From: Pyxidicoccus parkwaysis
GTDB lineage: Bacteria; Myxococcota; Myxococcia; Myxococcales; Myxococcaceae
DNA: 64,000 nucleotides
Reading direction: 5' to 3'
NCBI RefSeq assembly: GCF_017301735.1
Contig: NZ_CP071090.1
Span: 11,515,001 to 11,579,000 of the forward strand
Part shown: positions 7,286 to 14,778 of the stretch, piece by piece
Layout: the number at the start of each line of letters is the position of its first letter
Numbering within the stretch: position 1 is the first letter of the stretch
The notes under the pieces: generated by a model
What the model saw: only the letters and a program-made list of their open reading frames with translations
What the model was told of the DNA's origin: nothing
Database searches by the model: none
Made by a program: the position numbers and the translations under genes

Positions 7286-7747
7286 ATGAGCAGCGAGAGA
7301 GTACCGGTGCGTTGGAGCTCCCGGGCCGAGCCGCTGGAGCCGCTCGCCGTCGCGGGTGAAGGCGACGTTGCGCGCGCGCTCGCTCGCCGCTTGCTCTCCG
7401 AGACGGACGCGCGGCTCGCGGAGTGGAGCGGCGTGGCCGGGGAGGGGGTTCTCGTTCTGCTCGGGCCCTCGGGCTCGCTGCCTTGGGTGGATGGCGCCGT
7501 GTATCTCGGGAAGGACTCCGCCGCGCCTTCGCTGTTGATGCCGTGTGCGCTGGCTCCCAATGTGGCCGCGTCGATGCTGGAGCGCGCGTTGCTTGCTCGC
7601 GTGGGGAACGCGGGGACTCCGGTGGCGGTGTTGCCCGCGTCTGGCCACCTCGTCCCGGTAGGTGCGGCCCGGCCCGTGTCTCGCGTCACGCTCACCGCGT
7701 GGCTGGAGCCGGCTTCGGTGGCGACGAATGCGCAGGTGCTGCCATGA
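7286..7747 (+). CDS. Small partner protein of the MoxR ternary system
   Basis: Protein of 153 residues; I prefer the ATG at 7286 because the strong purine run AAGAGGGGGA sits at the right distance, whereas the ATG at 7280 lies inside that run. It is an alpha/beta protein with RVPVRWSSRAEPLEPLAVAG, GVLVLLGPSGSLPWVDGAVY and a C-terminal strand region VSRVTLTAWLEP. No catalytic motif is visible. By position it matches the small bpX-type partner domains described with MoxR-vWA-beta-propeller systems, but I cannot say which one. Its TGA overlaps the ATG of the first micro-ORF (CTGCCATGA). Confidence 0.7.
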   Translation: MSSERVPVRWSSRAEPLEPLAVAGEGDVARALARRLLSETDARLAEWSGVAGEGVLVLLGPSGSLPWVDGAVYLGKDSAAPSLLMPCALAPNVAASMLERALLARVGNAGTPVAVLPASGHLVPVGAARPVSRVTLTAWLEPASVATNAQVLP

Positions 7748-7920
7748 GCGCGGCGCGCATGCGTGGCCTCTTGCTCGTTGCACGCGCTGACGCTGAGTCC
7801 CGCGACGTCGCTGCGCGAGGTGACTCCGTGAGCGCGATGCGAATAGATGGCTTCTTGCACGTGGCCTTTGCGTCGCTGACGCCGAGCCCCGCGACGTTGC
7901 TGCGCGAGGTGACTCCGTGA
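7744..7920 (+). CDS. Micro-ORF 1 in the MoxR operon (58 codons, repeat units 1 and 2)
   Basis: The ATG at 7744 overlaps the stop of the preceding gene. The frame covers two tandem units (7744-7827 and 7828-7916) and stops at 7918-7920. Unit 2 carries its own GTG start at 7828 after GAGGTGACTCC, which would give a 30-residue peptide ending LLREVTP. Unit 1 is 5 bp shorter than units 2 and 3, and this deletion fuses its frame to that of unit 2. The peptide sequence matches nothing I know. Whether it is translated into a stable product is unknown. Confidence 0.4.
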   Translation: MSAARMRGLLLVARADAESRDVAARGDSVSAMRIDGFLHVAFASLTPSPATLLREVTP

Positions 7921-8005
7921 GCGCGATGCGAACGCATGGCCTCATGCTCATGGAACTCGCGTCGCTGACGCCGGGCCTCGCGATGTTGCTGCGCGAGGTG
8001 CTGCC
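7744..8005 (+). repeat. Three tandem units of 84, 89 and 89 bp carrying start/stop junctions
   Basis: Units begin at 7744, 7828 and 7917. Each starts (A/G)TGAGCGCG and ends with GAGGTG plus five bases before the next start. The real genes on both sides use the same junction: AGGTGCTGCCATGAGCGCG occurs at 7732-7752 and again at about 7996-8014. The array therefore looks like tandem duplication of a coupling junction with the sequence between. Confidence 0.8.
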
Positions 8006-8009
8006 ATGA
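7917..8009 (+). CDS. Micro-ORF 2 in the MoxR operon (30 codons, repeat unit 3)
   Basis: GTG start at 7917 overlapping the stop of micro-ORF 1 (GTGA), with the Shine-Dalgarno-like GAGGTG five bases before it. The 30-residue peptide MSAMRTHGLMLMELASLTPG...LLREVLP ends at a TGA that overlaps the ATG of the next real gene (8006). It is a diverged copy of unit 2. It may act as a translational relay rather than encode a working protein. Confidence 0.4.
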   Translation: MSAMRTHGLMLMELASLTPGLAMLLREVLP

Positions 8010-9838
8010 GCGCGCTGCCTCCCGCGCTGCGGCCCTGGGCGTCGCAGCTCTCACTGTTCCCCGATGAGCTGGCTCTGCACCTGGGGCCGTATGTGGCTCG
8101 CCTGTCCGCGGCCGTCGGCGCGCTGCGCCCCCGGAGCGAGACCGACGGCGGTGAGCCCCAGGGCTATGACGGCCTCTCTCGACGTGGCACCTATGAGCGG
8201 CTCCTCATCAGTGAGTGGCTGTGGGCCCTGGAAGCTCCCGACGAGCTGGTGCGCCGCGCTGCCTTCGGCGAGCTGTCCTTCCTCAAGCCCGCGTTCCGTC
8301 AGCCGCAAGGAGCGCGCCGCACGGTGGCGTTGCTCGACGCGGGCCCGGACCAGCTGGGAGCCCCGCGCATCGCGCACCTCGCGCTCCTCATCGTCCTCTC
8401 CCGCCGCGCCGAGGCCGCGGGCGCTGCCTTCTCGTGGGCCGTGCTCCAGGCCGACCCCTCCAAGGGCGCCTTCTCCGAGGTGACCGAGGCCGCGCTCAAC
8501 ACGTGGCTCTCCGCTCGTGACTTGCAGCCTCCGACGGACGAGCGGCTCGCCGCGTGGCGCGAGGCGCTCTCACTCGACGCAGGCCCGGAGGATGCGTGGC
8601 TCGTGGGCGATGCGCGCCTGGCCCGGCTGCCGAAGGCCTCGGGCCTGTCCCGCGTGGAGGTGTCCGAGGTGCTGGCCGTCGGCGCACGGCAGCTCACCGT
8701 GGACGTGCGTCCCGCCTCGCGTCCTGCTCGCTCCGTGGTGCTGGAGTTGCCTCCTCCCGACACCAGCGTGCGCCTGCTGCGAGACCCGTTCCAGAAGCCT
8801 CGCATCGCTCCGCCCGCGGATCGCCCGGTGAATCTCACGGCTCCGCTGCGCACGTTCGCCTTCTCCGCGGATGGCAAGCGGCTGATGCTCTACCGCGAGG
8901 ACGGCAGTGTGGGCGCCATGGCCATTCCGCACTCCGTCCGCGCCACCGTGCCCAAGGCCCGGCGCGTGACGCCGCCTCCCGGGCAGACGCTGATGGGCGC
9001 GGGCTGGCGCCACAACGGAGGCCTCATCGTCCTGACCCGGCGCGGCGGCGAGTACGTGCTCCACGGCAAGGTCCGCGGCCTCGTGAGCGACAAGCGCGAG
9101 AGCGAGGTGTTCCACTTCGAGAAGGCGTCCGTGGACGTCGAGCCCCCTGTGAAGGGCGCGCCCCCGGGTCGGCTGTTGAGCTGCCATGACGCCAACGGCA
9201 ACGAGCGGCTGCTCCTGGCTGGCGTGGACGACAGCCTCTACCTCGTCGAACAGGACCGGACCTCGCGGCGCATCAGCCTCTTCCGCGTGGCGAGCGGAGT
9301 CACCGCCGCCGCCGAGGTGGGCCGCAAGGTGGTCTACATGACTCGCCCCACGTCTCCGTCGCCGGGCACGGAGTCGACCGGAGGCTGGCTCTGCGTCGTG
9401 GAGAAGGACTGCGTTCGCCACCTGCCGCTCGGCACGGAGGACAGCAGGGCGTACTTCGGCTTCATGGGAGGGCCCGCTCATCCGGACGCGGGGCTGCTCG
9501 CGGTGCGACACCAGAGGGGGCTGTGGCGTCTGTTCGGCACAGGGGACACGAAGGACGTGAGCCTCCCCACGGACATGCGCGTGGTCGGCGTGGGCACGTG
9601 CCGTGAGGCGCCCAATGACGCCGGAGTGCTGGCGCTCGATGCGGACCGGCGCACGCTGTGGCTCGTCAGTCCGCAGGCGCGATACCGGCTGATGGTGAGC
9701 TGGGAGGAAGTGGTCTACGCCGAGGCCAGCCATGGGATGCCGGTGCTCGGGTGGGTGTTGAAGGGAGGCGGGCTGGTGCTGAGCAACCTGCGCGAGGGCG
9801 GCATCCTGTATCAGGCGCTGCCGGGAGCGGCCGGATGA
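8006..9838 (+). CDS. vWA-like plus beta-propeller protein of the MoxR ternary system
   Basis: Protein of 610 residues. Residues 60-200 look like a von Willebrand A-type fold: a first strand and loop RRTVALLDAGPDQLG at 104-118, followed by the helix HLALLIVLSRRAEAAG and the strand AFSWAVLQ. The metal-site motif DxSxS expected after the first strand reads DAGPD, so the metal site is probably lost. From about 285 to the end there are repeated four-strand blades (RTFAFSADGKRLMLYREDGS, GWRHNGGLIVLTRRGGEYVL, LAVRHQRGLWRLFGTGD), a WD-like beta-propeller. Such a protein would be the adaptor between the MoxR motor and its target. It starts in an ATGA overlap with micro-ORF 2 and ends in an ATGA overlap with the next gene. 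Confidence 0.75.
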   Translation: MSALPPALRPWASQLSLFPDELALHLGPYVARLSAAVGALRPRSETDGGEPQGYDGLSRRGTYERLLISEWLWALEAPDELVRRAAFGELSFLKPAFRQPQGARRTVALLDAGPDQLGAPRIAHLALLIVLSRRAEAAGAAFSWAVLQADPSKGAFSEVTEAALNTWLSARDLQPPTDERLAAWREALSLDAGPEDAWLVGDARLARLPKASGLSRVEVSEVLAVGARQLTVDVRPASRPARSVVLELPPPDTSVRLLRDPFQKPRIAPPADRPVNLTAPLRTFAFSADGKRLMLYREDGSVGAMAIPHSVRATVPKARRVTPPPGQTLMGAGWRHNGGLIVLTRRGGEYVLHGKVRGLVSDKRESEVFHFEKASVDVEPPVKGAPPGRLLSCHDANGNERLLLAGVDDSLYLVEQDRTSRRISLFRVASGVTAAAEVGRKVVYMTRPTSPSPGTESTGGWLCVVEKDCVRHLPLGTEDSRAYFGFMGGPAHPDAGLLAVRHQRGLWRLFGTGDTKDVSLPTDMRVVGVGTCREAPNDAGVLALDADRRTLWLVSPQARYRLMVSWEEVVYAEASHGMPVLGWVLKGGGLVLSNLREGGILYQALPGAAG

Positions 9839-12800
9839 ACGCGACTCCCATGACGCTGCGTCCCCGGAGACACGTGCACCGGGGCACCGTGCGGGCCGCG
9901 GCCCTCTGGTTCGACCCCGCGTTGCTCGGCGAGGGTGAGGCTCGGAGGCGCGTGCTCGCCGCGTGGGCTCCGGGTGCTTCCGTGTTTGCCGTTGCCGGTG
10001 GCTATCTGCTGCGCCTGCCTCGGACGTCTGTCATTGCGAGTGATTCCGCTTCGGGGCTGCCGCTCACGCTGGAGAAGGGCGTGCTGTCCTCGGCGCCGCT
10101 GTCCGCCTCCGAGCGCGAGCACCCGGAGTTGCGCGAGGGCTCGGTGTTGCTGGTGCGCGCGGGGCAGGCGCACGTCCATGTGCTGGCGGGCGCGCGTGCG
10201 GTGGACCTCTCCGAGTGGCTCGACGTGTCCGCGTGGGAGGTGGTGCCCGTTCGCGGTCTCGGCGCGCCTCCGCCGCCCGTGCCTTCGCTGGAGCCGCTTC
10301 CTCCGCCGACGCGTGCCTTCTTCGGTCCGGCGGTGCCCACGCCCGCGCCCGAGGCGCAGGTGATGCTCGCGCGCATGCAGGGGAAGCCGCCACCGGAAGG
10401 GCTCGTGGTGGCCGAGCGTCCGGGGTTCTTCGCGCGGCTGCTCATGGTGCTCTTCGGCGCGAGCACGGCAGCTCAGGAGGGGAAGACGGGCGAGGCTCCT
10501 GCCGTGCGCCGTGCGGGACTGCTCGCGCGGCTGCGCGCGATGTTCGGTTCCGGAGCAAGCTCCGGTGAAGCTGCGCGCGTTGCACGAGGCCCCGGGCTGT
10601 TCGCGCGGCTGCGCGCGATGTTCGGCTCGGGGACTGGCTCCAACACTGCTGCGCACGCCAGCTCCGCGAGCGGTCCGGGCCTGCTCCAGCGCTTCTTCGG
10701 CGCGTTCGGCTCCGGCGCCTCGGACGTTGGTTCCTCCGCATCCGGCCCGGGTCTGCTCTCGCGCCTCGCCTCGTGGTTCCTGGGCGGCGATTCGCAGCAC
10801 TCTCTCCCTTCGGAGACCTCCAGCGGCGTCGCGTCGAAGCCGGGCCGGCCCTCGCTGTGGCGCCGGCTCCTCGCATACTTCGGCTCCGCCAACGAGCACA
10901 CCGAAGGCGCCACGGCCCGGAGCGGCGGCAAGCCCGGCCAGGCCCCGTCCACTCCTCCGCCGGCACCTCCCGGTCCGAGCATGCTGTCCCGCTTCTCCGA
11001 GTGGATGCTGCGCAACACGCCGCTCGGCGAATTGCTGGGCCGACGCAAGGCGGAGTACGTGCGCCGCCTCTTCGACATGTTCGAGGAGGGCAACCTCCAG
11101 GAGGCGCTGCGCTACGCCATCCCCCTGAGCAGCGGCGGCCTGGACGAGAACACGCGCGTGGCCCTGGGCCTGCCCGGCCCGCGCGAGTCGCTCTCCATCC
11201 AGCCCGCCCGGGGCGGCGCCGCCTCCATCTTCGCCGGTGGTGAGGACCTGTTCGCCGCCCTCAAGGAGCGCTACCGCGCCGCCTTCCGCCGCCTCGAGCG
11301 CGAGGGCCGCATCGACGAGGCCGCCTTCGTCCTCGCCGAATTGCTCGGCGCCCACGAGGAGGCCGTCTCCTTCCTGGAGCGGCACGGACGCTTCAAGCTC
11401 GCCGCCGAGCTGGCCGAGGGACGCAACCTCCCTCCGGGGCTCGTGGTGCGCCAGTGGTTCCTCGCCAGGGACGTGGCGCGCGCCACCGCCATCGCCCGGC
11501 GCAGCGGTGCCTTCGCGGACGCGGTGCTGCGGCTGGAGCGCACGCACCCCGAAGAGGCTCGCGTACTTCGCCTCCTCTGGGGCGAGACGCTCGCGGAGTC
11601 CGGTGACTGGGCCCGCGCGGTGCAGGCCGTGTGGCCCATCACCGATGCCCGCGAGCTGGCGCGCGGCTGGGTGGAGCGGGGCGTGGCGTGCGGCGGCGCG
11701 AATGGTGCGCGCCTGCTCGCGCTGTGGGTCACCGCCTACTCCGACGGCCTTGCGGCCGCTCAGTCGCACGTGCGCGAATTGCTCGAAGACGACGCCCCGG
11801 AGCGCGCTCCCGAGCGCTTCGCCTTCGCCCTCACGCTGTCCGGCGAGATGTCCTCCCCGGGCCGCACCGCGCTGGTGGTGCCCACCGTCCGCGCGCTGCT
11901 GCGCGACAGGGCCATGGACCAGGCCCGCTTCACCAACGACTTCTTCACCCGCCTGCTGCGCGACGCCCCCGACGGCACGCTGCGCACGGACCTGCCTCCG
12001 CTGGTCGAGCGCATCAGCACCCCGTGGATGACCGATGTCTCCCGCCCGCCCATCCACCTCACCGCCCGCGAGACGGACGACGGCGCCTTTCCCGTCCACG
12101 ACGCGGTGGTGCTGCCGGACGGCCGGCTGCTGCTCGCGCTGGGCGAGGCCGGCGCGCGGCTGGTGCGCGCGGACGGACACACGGTGGCGCACTTCGACGT
12201 GCCGGCCTTCGCGCTGGTGCTCTCCGACCACGGAGACCGCGCGCTGGCACTCGCCCCGCGCGGCGAGGTGCGGCGCTTGTCGCGCCTGGACCTGGTGTCG
12301 CGCCGGGCCTCCTTCTGGTGCGACGCGGTGGTGGACGCCTGGGCCCCCACGTACGACGGCGGCGTCTGGTTCGTCGCCGCGGGAAGCACGGTGATGATGG
12401 TGGACGTGCTCGCCCCGGAGGTGCGCGCCCTCTGGCGGGTGACGGACGTGCGGCCGCCCGTGCACGCGCTGGCCGTGGATGCCGGACGCCTGAGCTTCCT
12501 CTCCAACAGCATGGAGCGCTGGACCTACGATTTGGCCCAGGGCCCCACGCTGCGCTCCCGCGCCGAGCTGTTCTCCCCGGAGAACTCCATCCCGGATGAC
12601 TCCATCCCGGGAGTCATCGAGTCCGTCTCGCTGACCGCCGACGGCGAGGGCGCGGTGATGATGGCCGTCTTCGACCTGGAGAAGGGGGAGATGCCGGCAT
12701 TCATCCTCGGGGCCGGGTCCGCCTCTCGCGACCTGCGGCTCCTGTGGCTGAAGCCCGCCGGGCCGCGCTCGTCGCAACCTCCACCGTTCGCGCGCCCTGG

Positions 12801-13038
12801 ACGCGAGCGGCTCATCCTCTCCGACCTCTGGCGCGTGGACGTGCTGCGCTGCACGGGCCACATCCAGCTCCATCTCACCGACGCGCGCGGCACCGAGCGT
12901 GCCCTGCTCGTCTTCGAGGGAGACACGCTGCCCCGGGTGCGCCTCACCGCCACCGCGCTCACGGCCTTCGACTCGCGCGGCCGGGTGCTGTGGCTGGTTC
13001 TGGGGGAGGGCATCGGCCGGCACGTGGCCGTGCGCTGA
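9835..13038 (+). CDS. Large beta-propeller protein with amphipathic-helix repeats, MoxR ternary system
   Basis: Protein of 1067 residues, ATG at 9835 overlapping the previous stop. In order: a beta-rich N-terminal domain (1-135); a Pro-rich linker (143-172); seven amphipathic repeats of the form PGLLxRLxxxFGSG at about 196-208, 227-240, 253-266, 281-294, 305-318, 339-352 and 381-394; a helical, TPR-like region from 400 to about 680 (YVRRLFDMFEEGNLQEALRY, AAFVLAELLGAHEEAVSFL); and a beta-propeller from about 710 to the end (HDAVVLPDGRLLLALGEAGA, WFVAAGSTVMMVDV, ESVSLTADGEGAVMM). The C-terminal layout matches the bpX-type proteins of MoxR systems. The repeats contain aromatic and hydrophobic residues on one face and Arg on the other, as membrane-binding helices do. 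No signal peptide. The exact role is unknown. Confidence 0.75.
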   Translation: MNATPMTLRPRRHVHRGTVRAAALWFDPALLGEGEARRRVLAAWAPGASVFAVAGGYLLRLPRTSVIASDSASGLPLTLEKGVLSSAPLSASEREHPELREGSVLLVRAGQAHVHVLAGARAVDLSEWLDVSAWEVVPVRGLGAPPPPVPSLEPLPPPTRAFFGPAVPTPAPEAQVMLARMQGKPPPEGLVVAERPGFFARLLMVLFGASTAAQEGKTGEAPAVRRAGLLARLRAMFGSGASSGEAARVARGPGLFARLRAMFGSGTGSNTAAHASSASGPGLLQRFFGAFGSGASDVGSSASGPGLLSRLASWFLGGDSQHSLPSETSSGVASKPGRPSLWRRLLAYFGSANEHTEGATARSGGKPGQAPSTPPPAPPGPSMLSRFSEWMLRNTPLGELLGRRKAEYVRRLFDMFEEGNLQEALRYAIPLSSGGLDENTRVALGLPGPRESLSIQPARGGAASIFAGGEDLFAALKERYRAAFRRLEREGRIDEAAFVLAELLGAHEEAVSFLERHGRFKLAAELAEGRNLPPGLVVRQWFLARDVARATAIARRSGAFADAVLRLERTHPEEARVLRLLWGETLAESGDWARAVQAVWPITDARELARGWVERGVACGGANGARLLALWVTAYSDGLAAAQSHVRELLEDDAPERAPERFAFALTLSGEMSSPGRTALVVPTVRALLRDRAMDQARFTNDFFTRLLRDAPDGTLRTDLPPLVERISTPWMTDVSRPPIHLTARETDDGAFPVHDAVVLPDGRLLLALGEAGARLVRADGHTVAHFDVPAFALVLSDHGDRALALAPRGEVRRLSRLDLVSRRASFWCDAVVDAWAPTYDGGVWFVAAGSTVMMVDVLAPEVRALWRVTDVRPPVHALAVDAGRLSFLSNSMERWTYDLAQGPTLRSRAELFSPENSIPDDSIPGVIESVSLTADGEGAVMMAVFDLEKGEMPAFILGAGSASRDLRLLWLKPAGPRSSQPPPFARPGRERLILSDLWRVDVLRCTGHIQLHLTDARGTERALLVFEGDTLPRVRLTATALTAFDSRGRVLWLVLGEGIGRHVAVR

Positions 13039-13047
13039 CGCCCGCGC

Positions 13048-13737
13048 TCAGGACATGCGCAGCAGGTTCGACGGGACGTGGATGGACGTGGCCCTGAGCA
13101 TGCGCTGCTCGTCGTCCACCTCCAGCACCACCTGCACGCCGCACACCGTCACCAGCAGCGCGGGTGGCACCCCCGGCAGCGCCATCAGCCACGTGGAGGT
13201 CATGGGCAGCTCCGTGCCTACCAGCTCCGCCGCGCGCAGCAGGTGCAGCCGCACGGCATGGCACTCCGCGCGAGGCAGCAGGCCCAGCGTGAGGGCGACG
13301 TCGTCCTGGAGCTTCAGCGCGTACGGCCCGGACGGCTCGCGCGGAGAAGGCTCGGGCAGGTGCCGCAGCTTCGCGCGCAGCTCGCCCAGCAGCGCCTCCG
13401 GCGCGGAGGGCTTGCGCAGGTAGCCCACCACGCCGCTGAGCGGCGGCTCCCCACCGCTCAGCGCGCCGGAGAACATCAGCACGTTCAGGTGCCGCAGCCG
13501 CTCGGTCGTCCGGAGCTGGCCGTACAGCTCCCATCCGTCCATCCGCGGCAGCGACAAATCCAACAGGATGAGGTCCGGATGCCCCGCCCGGGGATGGGTC
13601 TTGAGCCACTCCAGGGCCTCCACCCCATCCGCGGCGTGGGACACGCGGAGGCCTTCCGCGCGAGCGGCCTCCCCCAGGCGTTCCTGCCAGGTGGAGTCAT
13701 CCTCGACGAGGAGCAGATGCTGGACGTGCCGGGACAT
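13048..13737 (-). CDS. Response regulator with an extra C-terminal domain
   Basis: Protein of 229 residues from the ATG at 13737. Residues 1-125 are a receiver domain: HLLLVEDDSTW carries the acidic pair, PDLILLDLSLPRMDGWEL the phosphoacceptor Asp, and YLRKPSAPEAL the conserved Lys. The remaining 100 residues (YALKLQDDVALTLGL, LPMTSTWLMALPGVPPALL, VVLEVDDEQRMLRATSIHVP) form a mixed fold I do not recognise; it is not a typical DNA-binding output domain. It ends nine bases from the stop of the convergent propeller gene. The partner kinase is not adjacent. Confidence 0.8.
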   Translation of the reverse strand: MSRHVQHLLLVEDDSTWQERLGEAARAEGLRVSHAADGVEALEWLKTHPRAGHPDLILLDLSLPRMDGWELYGQLRTTERLRHLNVLMFSGALSGGEPPLSGVVGYLRKPSAPEALLGELRAKLRHLPEPSPREPSGPYALKLQDDVALTLGLLPRAECHAVRLHLLRAAELVGTELPMTSTWLMALPGVPPALLVTVCGVQVVLEVDDEQRMLRATSIHVPSNLLRMS

Positions 13738-13960
13738 GGCGTGAGGCGGGACGGACCCGCAGCACCTGATACTCCGGATGAAGACTTCGAGCCAGAGGGG
13801 AAACTTCGCGCGTTGGCTGGCCGACAGGGCACGAGCCTGTTCCACACCGCACACGGTGGTGTGGAGGACAGCCCCCCGCATGGAGCGGGAAGCCGACGAG
13901 GGCACTGGACCGGGAGTACGGCTTGTTCCGCAGAGCGGAACTGGTCAGTCTTGAAGAACC

Positions 13961-14212
13961 ATGGCTCTCCGCCTCCAGGTCGCTCCCCGGGCACTGCGCA
14001 CCCTCTGCGGGTGCCCGACGTCGGTGCGGGAGCAGCTGCAGTCGGAGCTCGGGGCGCTCGTCGCCGGGCTTCCGCTCGAAGGGCCGCTCGCCCCCGGGCA
14101 GGCCGGGCTGGTGGTGCTCGGCTCCGGCTTCCGCGTCCGCTACCGCCTGGAGTTGGACCACCGCCTGCTGCGGCTGACGCACATGCAGCCGCCCTCCAGC
14201 CAGGGTCGCTGA
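13961..14212 (+). CDS. Small hypothetical protein, RelE/ParE-like in outline
   Basis: Protein of 83 residues starting MALRLQVAPRALRTL. The pattern of a first strand, a helix pair (VREQLQSELGALVAGL), then strands GFRVRYRLELDHRLLRLTHM resembles the outline of RelE/ParE-type toxins, including the late RVRYRL strand. No antitoxin-like gene is adjacent on the same strand, so a toxin-antitoxin role is weak. The upstream 220 bases (13738-13960) show no gene. Treat it as a conserved-looking small protein of unknown function. Confidence 0.5.
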   Translation: MALRLQVAPRALRTLCGCPTSVREQLQSELGALVAGLPLEGPLAPGQAGLVVLGSGFRVRYRLELDHRLLRLTHMQPPSSQGR

Positions 14213-14294
14213 GAGGGGGGAACGCCGGGCGGGCCCCCTTCCGGCCGGTGCGGGGCGGCCTGCCACGTCAGCCGGGGGTATTACCGTCAACCCC

Positions 14295-14690
14295 ATGGAG
14301 AGCTCCCCCCCTGGTGTCGGCTCGGTCCTCGTGGTGGAGGACGACGCGGACCTGCGTGCCGCCGTCGCCGACATCCTGGAGGACGCGGGCTTCGAGGTCC
14401 ACGTCGCGGAGAACGGCGAGGACGCGCTGCACGTCTTCGGAGAGATGGGGCACCACGGCCAGCGCCCGTGCCTCGTGCTGCTGGACCTGATGATGCCCGT
14501 CATGGACGGCTTCGCCTTCATGGAGCGCGTGCGCGCGGACCCCCGGATGCGGGAGGTGCCCGTCGTGGTGCTCTCCGCGTCCGTGCGGGAGCCGCCCGTG
14601 GGCGCCCGGGGCATGCTGCGCAAGCCCTTCGAGATTCCCGTCCTGCTCGACACCGTGGCGGAGCACTGCGCCCAGGGCGCCCAGGGCTGA
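14295..14690 (+). CDS. Single-domain response regulator
   Basis: Protein of 131 residues made of one receiver domain: VLVVEDDADLRAA for the acidic pocket, CLVLLDLMMPVMDGFAFM for the phosphoacceptor Asp, VVVLSASV for the conserved Ser/Thr position and MLRKPFEIPVLLDTV for Lys. No output domain. It lies 61-88 bases before a large histidine kinase gene in the same direction, so it may receive phosphate from that kinase. Confidence 0.9.
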   Translation: MESSPPGVGSVLVVEDDADLRAAVADILEDAGFEVHVAENGEDALHVFGEMGHHGQRPCLVLLDLMMPVMDGFAFMERVRADPRMREVPVVVLSASVREPPVGARGMLRKPFEIPVLLDTVAEHCAQGAQG

Positions 14691-14778
14691 CGCTCCGCGC
14701 ACTCTTTCCAGTGCAGGGCACCTGGCTGTGAAAGGCGGTTGAAGGACGGCGGTGTGGGGAATTACATGCCGCGCCACC

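Noticed and set aside
9811..13023. A minus-strand frame of about 1070 codons opposite the large propeller gene
   Set aside because: Same cause; the translation is low-complexity and the plus-strand gene is well supported.
13961..14212. Toxin-antitoxin module
   Set aside because: The small protein has a RelE-like outline but no antitoxin-like partner gene beside it.
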